NCBI GenBank assembly: GCA_013365325.1
Contig: JABVXV010000071.1
Span: 173,006 to 237,005, forward strand
Origin: Dipetalonema caudispina
Taxonomy: Eukaryota > Nematoda > Chromadorea > Rhabditida > Onchocercidae
DNA length: 64,000 nt
Direction: 5' to 3'
Part shown: positions 37,707 to 49,558 of the stretch, in pieces
Layout: the number at the start of each line of letters is the position of its first letter
Numbering within the stretch: position 1 is the stretch's first letter
Position numbers and translations under genes: made by a program
The notes under the pieces: model-generated
What the model was told of the DNA's origin: nothing
Databases searched by the model: none
What the model saw: the letters and a program-made list of their open reading frames with translations, nothing else

Positions 37707-37973
37707 AAGACAAGTCACGGAATAACTAGCAAAACAAGCAGGTATCTGAATGTCTTCACTGAGAAACTAAAAAACATAATGTTGTTCCCTGGATGATGGT
37801 TGCAAGAACCAAAATTAGTTTAGTTTCTTTATGAATAACAAGGCTTATACGATCCCGTAAAGTTAGATGTACCAAAAATCAATCCAAACGCAATGTGGAT
37901 TTATGAAAATATCTACAAACTGTCTGTATTGTTTTTCATAGCATTATATAAATATATGTAATTACTTCGCTCT
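36317..37973. other. Intergenic region between the neuropeptide gene and g6pd
   Basis: No coding block was recognised. The 37007-37414 minus-strand frame is Phe/Leu/Ile-rich, lacks splice partners and overlaps A/T runs. A 32-base A run lies at 37674-37705. The left part is probably the neuropeptide 3' UTR, the right part the g6pd 3' UTR. Confidence 0.5.
37674..37705 (+). repeat. Poly(A) tract, 32 bases
   Basis: An uninterrupted A run, the longest homopolymer in the window. No adjacent retroposed coding sequence or target-site duplication was recognised. Confidence 0.85.
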
Positions 37974-40592
37974 TCAACGTTCAGTGTTTGGAACCCACTT
38001 GTAAGTGCCGGAGAACACAAAGCCATGCTTTACCATCATTTCATCTGCCTCTGCTGGTCCACGACTGAAATTTAAATATTTGAAAAAAAAAATTGCAAAA
38101 CCAAATATTTTCTGAAAATGAATATTTTCCCATTTCCTGACTGCTATCTTCAACGATACTACAAAAATGCAAGCCACAATCGTAGAAAAGACACATCTTG
38201 AACAGAGACTAGCTCAGTTCATCAAACATGACGTGAAAGTGCTCGTAAGTTAGTGTCTGAACAAGTAAATCGAAGGAAATAAGACTTCGATTAATCTGCG
38301 AAGTAACTGGTCACCACGGCTTCTAACAAAGTAATTTAAAAAAAAAAAAATTTCACCTCCCAAAAATATATTTGGCAGGTTTCATCCTTTCTTTTTCAAT
38401 CTGCTTTAACAAAGGGGTAAATATTCTCCAAGACTGTTCCAGTTCATCCGTTCGAACAAAATCTATTTGAGAACCCATGATTACCTCTAGGAAGAGTCGT
38501 TCATAAGCATCAGGAAGACGAACATCCTGAAAACAAAGGCAAAATAGAATTGCAAAAAGTGTTCACACCAGATCATTTGGTCTTTTTCAGTAGATTACAT
38601 AAAAATACAACAACGGATGAAAAAACGACAGTAATTACTTTATATCTATATCCGTAAGTAAGATCAAGTTCAGTTTCTTCGACTGAAAATCCCATTCCAG
38701 GCTTCTTTGACATTAATTTGATATAGACTGCTTCATTTGGTTGCACTCTTATAACCAATTCTGTTCTTTTCAGTTGTCCCTCAGGGTAAATATCTCCCGA
38801 AACTTCCTTGAACTGTATTCGTACCTCTGCTTTACTTTCATTGAGTGCTGGAAAATGGTTAAGACTTAAACAAATACAATTCAATTGCCACAATTTATAC
38901 AACTTTCCACTTTTTGGTTGCGGTTCTTCTAAACTCTTACCTCTCTTCGAAGATAAAAACTTTCAGTATTTTGAAACGTATGTCACAGCATGATATATGA
39001 CGTCAAAATTAGCATTTCGAGTTATAGCACTCTTCAGTATTCGGAAGTCGACAACGCTGACAGGAACATAACTGTCACAAACAGTAAATTCATCGCTTTC
39101 ACCTAAATCTTATCAATGACCGAAAAGAACCTTAACCTTTTCCACACCTCAGAATGAAAGGAACACCATCCCAACGTTCATTATTTACTTTTAAGACTGC
39201 CAATGCATACGTTGGTGTCACTGAATCCTGAGGGACATCTTTGTCATCGCGATAGCCATAACATGCTTCTCCACCTGTAAATATAAAATACTTATTTTAT
39301 GCTCACATCAACGACGGTGCTCTCCAATTAAATGAAGCAATTACTTGTCGCTTTTGGATCACTAACGTACTGGCCAAGAACCACATCCTCTAATTTCACG
39401 GGCTTGATACACTTCATAACTTTGACCTAAAACAATGTCAAATTGATGAAACCTAGTGACAGTTCAATAAAAGCAAAAAAATTTCAAAAAAGTAAACCTA
39501 CAAAATAACACAAAACACTTTTACAAAACTTTCAGCATTATTCGTGAAAAGAATGATGATTTTACATCCACACTTCGTTCATTTAATCCAAAAGATGTCA
39601 CATAACCCAGAATGAATTCCGTCACAGTGCTATATTATTTTTCTTTCAAGGATTTAACAAAGGGATTAAGGAAATTACTGGGAAGCACAAAGATTAAATC
39701 CTGTTACAGGTCCATTAGACCTCAGTAATAGTGCTTTCACACTGTCATTTAGGATAAATCTTCACAAGGCCTAACGAATAGAAGTTAGCACGATGATTGC
39801 TCAGGAGTATACAAAAAATGAAAGTCTGAGCAGCGTAATTGTCCGATTCAGCGCATCTCACAGATTTCATTTTTAGAAGATCCGATTGAATTATCAATCG
39901 TTTTGAATCAAATTGAATGAATCAAATGAAATGAAACAATTCGAATCAAATGAATCACCAACAACTCCAATATAATTTCCAGTTACCGTAGATAAATGTT
40001 TGAGAACGGAGATGTTACAGACAATGAACAGATGACACGAGAGCATGGAAAACATTACTTTTTCATCACGAATATCCTCGGCATCCAGACTGGCAGGTTT
40101 CTCCATAGCAACTAGTGTCAGAATTTGCATTAGATGATTCTGCATTACATCACTGAAATAGCAAGCAAGCAATTTCAAAATATTCACATTTCTGAAAAAA
40201 AAAAAAAAAAAAAAAAAAATATTCACAAATTTAACACAATATACATGAAACGCTGTGATATGCATATTTGATTATTTGAAAATTTACCGTATGATACCAC
40301 TTGTATCAAAGTATCCCGCACGGCCTTGCGTTCCAAAATTTTCCTTGAACGAGATCACAATAGCGGCTATATTGTCACGATTCCAAGAAGGGTTAAAGAT
40401 CCTGTTCCCAAACCTAAAGTTCAATCAGTCTTAATTGTGACAACAACAAACCAAATGCATATATTATAAGGAATTTCACATAAAGGATTTCATTCTTGAC
40501 TGAGTTCGAAATCTCCGATTTCCCACGTAATGGTAATAATGTGAATAAAACAATTTTTCACATTCAACAAAAGTTTTTCATCCTCAATGTCC

Positions 40593-40626
<34 letters not shown>

Positions 40627-42533
40627 CTACATCACGACAACAGTAACAAAGAAAAAAGAGAAAACGCTTGATACTAACCTAAGAATCATAAGGTTTTGAA
40701 CCATTTCTTTGCCCAAATAATGATCTATACGGTAGATTTGGTCTTCCCGGAATAAGCGTTCGAGATGTAAAGACAATTTTGCGGAAGATTCTGAATCGAA
40801 ACCAAAAGGTTTTTCAATAATAATACGTGTCCAAGAACGACTGAAAAAAAGTCATCAAGAATCTCTGAACAAGCAAATACGATAGTACCGTATATATTAA
40901 AATGATGAAAAAAACTAACTGCAAATATTAAAACAGGGAATCATACAAAGAATTAGCTAGACGAAAAAAAGATGTCATTTAACTTATTCTAAAAGAGAAT
41001 TAGCCTTGAAACTAAGTTTTTTTTTTTTTCTTTTTTTTTAAGTTCTAAGGATCCCTTAACTAAATTTTCCTAGGTATTCCAGAAGACAGAGTTATGAAGA
41101 AGTGTTATCTTTTGAAGAAACACAAATAACGTTACTATCAATCAAGACGGGATGAAAGTGGAAAATTACGCTAGCAAATTAAGTTAGATCTACTTTTGAG
41201 GAACGAACCAAGAAGCATATATAGCAACTCACCCGTCATCCACACAGTTCTCACTTATCTGAAGTGTGACATCTTCAAAAACTTCAGGAGGCAAGGCGAG
41301 ATAATATAGTCTGTTTACTGGTTCTGCAATTTACACTTTATGAATAAACTAAATTACGAATGGAGTGAATTTGAAACTTACAACTTCTGCCTTTGACCAC
41401 GTCCCAATTAAAAAAAATAAATACTGTATTTATCACTCCCTGACCTTTAAAGATAACAACGCTATAACATGCAAATTAGTTGGATTAGTAACACAGTCAG
41501 ATGATGGGTGTGTAATGAAATTACTAAATTGTGTAGTCTACGTATTGCACTATACGTTAAAAAAAATAAAAATTAAAAGCAGAGGGAAAAATAAAAACTA
41601 ACTTCCATCACAAGAACGCTGGATTCCTTTGATGAAATTCTGTAGTTCAATAAAACCACAAGGCTCATCATACTTACCACGTATGTACGAACAACGAGAT
41701 ATAAATTTATCAAACTTTGCCCCTTCACCAGAATGAAGCTGAAATGCATTCCGTTGAGCGGTCATAGACGGCAAAATGAATGTCGGAAATCAAGACTAAA
41801 CCTTAACTAATTCATATCTACAAATGAAGTATGATCCAAAAATTTTATCATCCTACATTATTTCACAGACATAAAGAGAACATTACAACTTATTAGACAC
41901 CACAGAAAAAATCATGCAACATTTGTACTAGCCATATAACCGTTGATCTAAGTTCGGCAGAAAATTAATATAAGGATAAAACGTTCCTGTAATGTTAGAA
42001 GTAACAAAAACTGCTAGGATCAAATAAATTATGGCAAAATAACCTTGCATCTTTCAATAAATTTTTCCTTCAGGGAAGCCATCGTCAAATTGGATCGTGC
42101 ATAACCAACGATGGAAATATTATTTGGCAATAATGAATCACGGTAAAGCCACCAAAGTGTCGGATATATTTTCTTCCTGGCTAAATCACCCTGGAAACAA
42201 ACATATTAACAACAGAACGTGAGCAAAATGAAAACTTACCATAGTGAATTTCTCTGTTAACTTACTTGAAAATTAAACTGTAAAATAAATCAACCTGACA
42301 CCTCAAGCTATATATCAAATGGTTGTCTACATTGCAAATGACTTCTTTTTCGTATTAGAATAACCTGGTCAGTTGAAACATAAACACCTTACCGAAGCAC
42401 CAAAAACAACGAAAACATATGGGTCGGTGTTGATACTTCCCATAGATTCTTTTAGGTAGTTAACGAGCTCCATGCTTAAAGGAGCAGACAGAGAATTAGT
42501 TCGATCTGGTGTCGGAGAATTTCCATGCGACAT
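37974..42533 (-). CDS. g6pd: Glucose-6-phosphate 1-dehydrogenase
   Basis: First enzyme of the oxidative pentose-phosphate pathway: glucose-6-phosphate plus NADP+ gives 6-phosphogluconolactone plus NADPH. Twelve exons in transcription order: 42533-42393, 42190-42044, 41738-41603, 41323-41233, 40840-40679, 40413-40288, 40152-40059, 39426-39345, 39274-39137, 38847-38639, 38526-38357, 38064-37974; 528 residues (human 515). The Rossmann NADP motif GASGDLA is at 45-51, EKPFG at 181-185, and the active-site signature RIDHYLGKE at 209-217 with catalytic-region His212. [30 protein letters not shown] and the C-terminal GPAEADEMM...GTYKWVP are further matches. Serine/threonine-rich residues before about 35 extend the N-terminus. 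The start lies about 10 bases after an unpaired acceptor (gtatttcag), a likely trans-splice site. No catalytic residue is missing. Confidence 0.95.
40596..40624. repeat. (AT)n microsatellite inside a g6pd intron
   Basis: About fourteen TA/AT units in the intron between the exons ending at 40679 and beginning at 40413. Confidence 0.9.
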
Positions 42534-43832
42534 TTTCTAACACTGAAATACGAGCTTTCACAGTGAGGATAATTTGAAAATGAAAAATGATGAATATTAT
42601 CATGATGCGAACATATATGGTCGAGTATAAACAAACAGTATAAACATTGACGATAACGAAATAAATATATCCAAATAAATATCGAGTTCCTTCACTATGA
42701 TATGATAAGGGCATACAAGCATCGCTTCCACTACAATATACCGGAAAGTATTCGAAAATGAGAGGATAGTATCAATTGATTTCCCATGAACAGTTGTCAA
42801 CTCACAAAAATTGAGCTCACATTTCTGCTCCGTCCCCGTTTCATTACCACTGTCGAATTGTTCTTCTGTGTACAGGGAACTCCCTTTAAGTAGAAAAATG
42901 TGAACGACCCCTTGCCATAGGTTCCAATTGATATATTAAGTCATCGATATATGCACTGTACGTCAAACGTTTCAACCAAAGGGGAAGATGCAAACTTGTT
43001 AGAAGCACATTGAAGAGAAGAAAGAAAAGCCTTATTACCGCTATGGAAGTCTTACTTTTTAGATTTATAAGAAATTTTAAACTATGTTCCAATTCAAAGC
43101 TCCTCTGTCCAAAGCAGGAATCAGGACATGAGAATCGGTAAAATCTATCCTTCTTGAATATTACAAGATATTAATCTAATTATGATGCTTTAACAAATAA
43201 AAATAACACCCAGTAAATAATGGAAAAGCTTCCAAAAATCGGAAGAATTAACGATGGAAATCATTAATTTGTAGATGCGGGAACAGACCGAGACACCGAT
43301 ACAGTGTGTAATGAAACAAACCAGTTTTTTCTTGTCAATGGTATTTTTCATTACCTTTCGTATGATGCAGTCTAAACGACAGAACAAAATTAGAATGTAT
43401 CCCTAAGTTTTTGTAAAATTATAAACGTTTCGTTGAACTCCGACAGGTACCGAGCAAGTATGCTCATTGCTTTTGTCGGAACCAAATGCCGGGAAATCGA
43501 TAGCAAAAAAAAAAAAAAAAAAGAATCTTCATTTTTCGGAATAATGGTTGTTTTTTTCTGAATAACAAAACGAATAAGAAAACATGTTCTATTCATTCAC
43601 TACCACTACTAAATGTCTACTTTAAAACTATTAGCAATAACAAATATTTCTTACCTTCCAATTGTCTTCCTTTTTTTTTTTCTTTTTTTTTTTTTTCACT
43701 TTTCACCTTTCAATTAATTCTGGAATAAGAATAAGCCTACAAAATTACCGGAAACTAGCATAAGTCAGTACTAAAAATGGAGAACTTGATCAGCACGATT
43801 TATACCATTTTTTTGTTTCAAACAAGTGTTAC

Positions 43833-43978
43833 CTATGATCCTGAAGATGAGTTATGACATTGTACCCTAATAACATATGTTTAGAGAATTTTCGAATCAT
43901 CTTGGGAAAACATGCATGAACATTCTGATATCGAGAATGACTATCGATGACCATGGAAACCAGAAGTAGCATCTTCAT
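43833..43978 (-). CDS. Candidate first exon of a small secreted peptide
   Basis: From the ATG at 43978 the frame gives 48 codons starting MKMLLLVSMVIDSHS, a signal-peptide-like start, and runs to a donor AG/GTAACA at 43833/43832. One cysteine follows the signal (HACFPK). A possible next exon (acceptor tttttag near 43775) would add only a few residues ending in Cys and a stop. No family was recognised. Short length and AT-rich context make chance likely. Confidence 0.22.
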
Positions 43979-44039
43979 TGTGCTGGTACAACCGATTAAC
44001 TGCCATGGGAAGAAAATGGCGTCATTTTATCGAAAATTT

Positions 44040-44216
44040 CTAAAATTCATGATTTATGAATGGAATTGAGGTCAACATTCCATCACCATCACAGAGAACA
44101 GGAAGCGAACTATCACACAAGTGCAAGATATTTACAGTGGAACGCATACCTACAATATTAAATGCTAAGGAAGATATTGTTAATGCTATGTAAAACCAAC
44201 ATATAAGGACAAACAT
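44040..44216 (-). CDS. Candidate small secreted ORF (58 residues)
   Basis: A single-exon frame starts MFVLICWFYIALTISSLAF, a hydrophobic signal-like segment, and then has a short cysteine-containing tail (HLCDSSLPVLCDGDG). It lies on the same strand as the candidate at 43978 and about 60 bp upstream of it. No homologue was recognised, and it may be fortuitous. Confidence 0.2.
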   Translation of the reverse strand: MFVLICWFYIALTISSLAFNIVGMRSTVNILHLCDSSLPVLCDGDGMLTSIPFINHEF

Positions 44217-44782
44217 CAAAGAAGATGGATTAAGGTTATTCAATGATACATTTCCTTGTATTCAGAAGATGAAACTTTCTATGATAATCTTTCCGCTTCC
44301 GGAAGATTCCAATTCATTGGAATAATTTATGCAAATCTAAAGTATTAGCAAAATTTTGATAGAAATTGAATAGAAATTTAGCTCCGTAGAATTTGTTTTA
44401 CAAAGTTGCGACTTGTTAGCTGCACTTTTATTATGCAAAATTTCATCTTCATCCAGGTTCTTTTTACCTTTTTTTTTTCGGAGAAGCAATATAGCAAATC
44501 GAGATTGGGCAGAACTTAGGAATGCGGAATATAATCGTCCGTTAATCATCTAGAAATGTTAACTGCTAGCAGGACAATCCACAGCAACTACAATTTGCTT
44601 GAGAAATGCACCTTGATCCTCTGCTTTCATCTCACGTGATAGTCCAAACGATGATCGGATATGCAACAGACGAGCAAAAAAAAAAAAACAAAATCTAATG
44701 ATTACAAAAAGCTTTCTCATAAAATGCTGATGTGATTCATTCTAACATCGTCTTAGTATATGATAAGGAAACAAAATGATAA

Positions 44783-45205
44783 AATAATGATGATACTGCC
44801 CGCGGAGTGTATTTCCGAAATATCGGAATCTCTCCGGTCAATAGAATAACTTTTTCAACAATCATTTCCACTGGTTTAATAAAGAACAGATATTTGATGG
44901 GAACAATTGATTATTTAAAGATAAAGGTCAAAGATGAGAATACTGATAACACAGTGATAGTACAGACATCATCCCGTCACTTTACAATTGACTCGCTTCC
45001 ATTTAACTTCGAAATTAATGAAACATAATAGATGAAGTTTATACCACGGTCAAATATATCAGTGGTATTACGCTGTGGTTATCTTACTGTAAATGAATTG
45101 CAGAAAAACATTAAAGCCATAAATTTCAAAGATGCAAATGTCTCCTTCGCAGTGGTTTTTCTTAAAGTTTATGATACCCCGTCAAATGAGTATCTTTTAA
45201 TATAA
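44783..45205 (+). pseudogene. Interrupted open frame, unknown family
   Basis: Two consecutive open stretches share one frame: 44783-45028 (about 80 codons, including RITFSTIISTGLIKNRYL and VKVKDEN-like beta-rich text) and 45032-45205 (57 codons, starting MKFIPRSNISVVLRCGYL). Only a double stop, TAA TAG (45026-45031), separates them. Composition is much less Lys/Asn/Phe-biased than the random frames around it. No initiator, donor or acceptor gives a clean gene model. It may be a decayed gene or one exon pair of a lost gene. Confidence 0.3.
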
Positions 45206-47001
45206 TAGCTAATTGTTATCTTTGCTAATCAATCATAATAGGAGGTCTCAGTTAAGCTGAAACACCCAACTTGCACGATGAAGCATCCATATTTAATTTT
45301 ACGGAAGTTCTAAGTTAAAGCTTAAAAATCAAACAGAACCACCAAAAATAATAGTTGATCGACGATATAACAACATGAAAAGAGAAGAAATACTTACTTA
45401 TTTCCCAAGTAAATTATAATAGAATATTAAAGCATGAATAAATAGTGACCGAGTATTGCACAACCATTTCATAAACTAATGATGCTATTTCAATCATTTT
45501 AAAATCTTAAGAAAGCACTGCACAGTAGATTTTCTCATGAAATGATTAAGGTTTATTGCTTTTCACTTTCACTAACAATTACTTCATAAAAATGATTTGA
45601 ATAAGAAGGAAAGTTAGCACGCGTAAATTAAAATTAAAAATAATGAAACAATGATATGAAAATTTTAGAGAAGGTTATCACTCAATAGTTAAAAAAATAA
45701 GTATAATTCCAATGTGAAGGTATAATGTGAGAGAAATAAAAAAAAAAATGAACGGTCGAAGCTTCTTGTACACTACTAACGATGGAACTAAATCTGCACT
45801 AAATAAATCATTTCTGATCTCTGAGGTTTAACAAGGTGAAAAATAAGTTCGAAGCATAGCTTTCCAGTCAATTATGACGTCAATCAAAACTAAGGATATT
45901 GATAATGAATAGTCATCATCAAAGCATTGTAGTTAAACTTTCAAATGAAGGACACAGTTATAAAAATTAATTATGGTGCTTGATAGATCATTCTTATATA
46001 CCAATGTATGAATTTGAACCTCTGGGGACTTCGAGAAAAATTTCCAAGATGATTTCCCCGCATATGTACATCAGCCTAGAATTTTTTCTTTAATGTAATC
46101 TGAGAGCAGTAAAATTTATTGCAAAATTCCAGAATTTTACAATAAGTTTTACTGTCCTCAGAATACATCAAATGGGTGAAATGAGAGCTAACACTTTGAA
46201 ATCCAATTAAAGCACGCTTGTCTCTTAAGCCACAAGTTTTCTTTTCATAGCAATTAAGGATAAGGGCTTCCTATCCATTTCAATCAAACGTACTACAATT
46301 GGTACCAAATTGTTTCTTAAACATTCACATATTACTTTGGCCGGCTACTTCGATCCTTGCCAAGAATGTAACTTACAACACGTCTCTTGTCTTGTTTACG
46401 TAATTCAGGAAAAAGAATTTAAAACATTGTAGTAAAATAAGTGATCTGTGATAAGATGCAGAAAAAAAATCGCTGCCCATTTCCTCTTCTCTCGTCCTCC
46501 ACTGTTACTGAGAAAAACTGAGACTCATGGATGTTACCTCATCATCTTTTTTATCAATCCCACCTGCGCAAAGTGAGTCGTTGCCTTTTTTCTCTGCTGA
46601 ATAACGAGGGAAAATTAAGTCATGTTATCAGAAGAAAATTTTATGATAGAGGATAGTTTCAAGCCAGTAAACAAGGGACAGACATCGAAACAGTGTATTT
46701 TGAAGGTATGAAACGCTCAAGGTGACGTCACCACATTCAATCCGGTTCCCTATTTACAAGCACCACGCAACATAATGAATATCACATACGCCTAGAATAT
46801 TAGCAGGTAATTATTACTTTAATAGAAACTGGCATGTTTTATGGCAAACATTACATAAAGAACGGGGAAATTGAAAATGATGTAATATAATTTGTTTCGA
46901 GTTGCTTTCACCGCCACTCTTTTTAAGAACAACAGTAAAATAAGATGGAAAAAGTTTAACTTTGTTTCAAAGATACAGCACTGGAACTGTAAAAAGGACA
47001 C

Positions 47002-47493
47002 ATGAAATGTGACATTCACTGTAGACGACAAGCAAAACATACACCTACCTTAACCGGTGTTTATCGTTATAATTCTCTAAAACGTTTGTTCCCTCATAAA
47101 ACAAACATGGAGTCTGATGTAAAGAAGAGAAAGGAAGATAGCCTTAAAACTGGTGATGAATCCAGCAAACAAATGCCTAAAATTTCTACCCCATCCCCCT
47201 CCCCAGAAAACAAAAAATACTTGCCTCAAAAAATCAAAAATCATCTTGTCAATAAAGACGAATATTTTTTAAGGAAAAATGCTGGAACTGATAACTTGTT
47301 CATTCAGTATGAGAATAAACCACTGAGAAGGCAATCGAAATCATTTTCTAAAATACATTTTGGAGAGAGAAGAACCCAACCTTATATCATCCATTTTTAT
47401 AGTAAATGGGGTGGTCCTTCACTAAATATGACCAATGACTGGGAAAATTCATATAATATTCATTCAAACATTTTGAGATGGGTTTTAAAATGA
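47002..47493 (+). CDS. Hypothetical basic protein, single long exon
   Basis: An open frame of 163 codons is the longest uninterrupted frame in this part of the window. Translation may instead begin at the internal ATG 47107 (128 residues), because an acceptor-like ttcactgtag lies at 47022-47031 within the longer frame. The product is rich in Lys, Ser and Asn, with a low-complexity stretch KISTPSPSPENKK and a more ordered C-terminus (PLRRQSKSFSKIHFGERRT, HFYSKWGGPSLN). There is no signal peptide or membrane span. I do not recognise the family. A poly(A)-signal-like AATAAA follows at about 47535. It probably encodes a lineage-specific protein. Confidence 0.5.
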   Translation: MKCDIHCRRQAKHTPTLTGVYRYNSLKRLFPHKTNMESDVKKRKEDSLKTGDESSKQMPKISTPSPSPENKKYLPQKIKNHLVNKDEYFLRKNAGTDNLFIQYENKPLRRQSKSFSKIHFGERRTQPYIIHFYSKWGGPSLNMTNDWENSYNIHSNILRWVLK

Positions 47494-47788
47494 TCCAAAA
47501 TAATTCCAAATTCATAACGAAAAATTTTAAATCTCAATAAACTAACTGCAACATTTTTTATGCTCTGCGAAAAATGTTTGAATAAAAAAGACGGTAGTAG
47601 TAAAAAATGAATTTTAGATTCCCACGGATTCAACACGGAAAAGTTTGGGATAAAAACCGGTTTTTATGACTCACGAACGCAAAAAAAAGTCATCAGTATG
47701 CAAAACTGTAATGATCCCTGAATGCCACGATAACCTCAATAATATGTTACAATTTTAGCAAATGATAACTTGAAGTCTCGCTCAATAA

Positions 47789-48820
47789 CTATTGATTATC
47801 CGCATCGGTTTCCAAATTAATACTTTCGCCAAACTTCCCATACAGTATCGATTTCAAGGAATTCATTTCGTCGCAAATTTTTTTATGCTTTTGTGTGAGA
47901 TCAGCCACTTGATTTTCCAATTCTCCTTTCACATTTTCCAGCTTCTCGTTTAATCTTTCCTATAACATAAACAAACCACATAACGAAGTACAAGTTTCCA
48001 TGAAGTCCGAAGTCAGATATTTGGTCCCGAATGAGTAACTATTTTGTCCACTTTATCCTTAAAAACGAAATCCAGAAGACTAAAGATGGAGACTATACAA
48101 TAGGATTCCTCCCGATTTTTACTATCCATTACGAAATGTAAGTAAAATAAGTAATTCAACCGTACTCCTAACATCTTCAGGAATAAAAAGCTGTAGGTCA
48201 GAAGTGCTGCTCAGTTTTTAACATAACAGTAAGTCATAATAAGGATGCATTGCTCACTTGATCCATATGCATAAACACTGATCCAATCTTGAACGGTACC
48301 GACTGGGCATCCGCATCATCTAAAAGCAGTACCTCATCAGCTGCATCATTCAAATTTTGTAGATCCCTACTCGTTACTTGAAGTTTCTCCTGAAAAAATA
48401 AGCAGTGAATTTCACATACTACAGCAGCAAGACTTAGCAATATTTGAGTCTCAAAATCTATATCGATGGGTAATATTAATAGGTCAATAGTATTTCGTGA
48501 AAAATAGTGGAACTTGAGGTTGCATACACCACTTTACTAGAGTATTTGGAAACTCCATCCTTGATACCCATTTCGATCACAAAGGAAGTAAGAAAAAAAT
48601 TCATCACTAGAAGGACTGAAACGTATATAAATCAGATTAGTTCGCATTGAAAGAAAGAAAGACAAACTTCAAAGATCATACTTCAAAGCTTTAATTATAG
48701 AAATGCAATCTATTTTACCTTAACATCTAGCGATCTTTGATGAAGTCGAGCGAATCGATTGATCAGTTTTTGATCTTCAGCATTCACATGAATATTTTGT
48801 TTCACTGTACCCGTAGCCAT
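47789..48820 (-). CDS. pfd-4: Prefoldin subunit 4
   Basis: This is a beta-type subunit of the hexameric prefoldin chaperone that delivers nascent actin and tubulin to the CCT chaperonin. Exons in transcription order: 48820-48719, 48389-48258, 47959-47789; 134 residues, the same length as human PFDN4. Two long coiled-coil helices (about 15-50 and 80-118) flank the beta-hairpin block LLLDDADAQSVPFKIGSVF. The C-terminus LYGKFGESINLETD matches the family's LYAKFGxxINLE ending. All introns are phase 0. Its promoter side faces the DUF229 gene divergently. Confidence 0.93.
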
Positions 48821-49028
48821 TGTAATAAATATCACAAATGACTAAAAATGAAAAACAGCAAGTACTCTCAAACTTCATACAACAAATTTAAAGAAAAAAA
48901 AAAAAAAAGCCCCCAGAAATCTGCTCAGGATGAATTTGAAAAAAATACGGCCGACCACCAAATACCAACCTGAAAAGGCCCTAAAATTCTGGAAAGGTTG
49001 TTCTTCCCATTCCTGAATGTAAGTCTTC

Positions 49029-49062
<34 letters not shown>

Positions 49063-49558
49063 CTTTTACAATTTCTATTCTCTCGAATATCTTCCATAAT
49101 GCCACTTGTTTAATATATTTGATATCTTTCTCCTGAATCACCGTAACCATTGTGTCTTGAAATCATAACAATAGATGGTCCCGAGATTTCCTAAATATTG
49201 AGATCACACCTCATATTGAACAAAGTGGAACGGATAGTTTAGATAATTCAAAAAGCAGGAAGAGACATCATTTGGATTAACGTTAGTGTATGTGTATGTG
49301 TGTATGTGTCTGTGTGTGTGTGTATGTGTGTGTGTGTGTGTGTGCTTGTGTGTGTGCTTGTGTTTGAATGTATGTGCTGGTTTTATTTTTGCCTGATGTT
49401 TTCAACATAATTTTCAGTTTGTAGATGTTGATTTACATATAATACAGCGAACACTGATATTGAACTGGAAATGTCAGTTTCAGTTTTAAAATCTAAACAT
49501 TTATTTTACTGTTACAGGCTTTTACCGTAATAAATTTGGGAAGAATTTACTACAGAGT
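48821..49558. promoter_or_regulatory. Divergent region between pfd-4 and the DUF229 gene
   Basis: About 740 bp hold long A and T runs (48893-48908, 49039-49062), an imperfect TG tract (49285-49377), and an acceptor gttacag (49511-49517) 41 bases before the DUF229 ATG that probably receives the spliced leader. Both promoters presumably lie here. Confidence 0.5.
49285..49377 (+). repeat. Imperfect (TG)n tract
   Basis: About 93 bases of TG with scattered TA and CT interruptions, nearly strictly alternating purine and pyrimidine. It lies roughly 180-270 bp upstream of the DUF229 start codon. Confidence 0.85.

Larger units (their letters stand above)
42544..47001. other. Gene-poor interval upstream of g6pd
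   Basis: About 4.4 kb. Apart from the two short secreted-looking frames (43833-43978 and 44040-44216, minus) and the interrupted frame at 44783-45205 listed separately, nothing is recognisable. A T run sits near 43670-43696. Confidence 0.45.
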
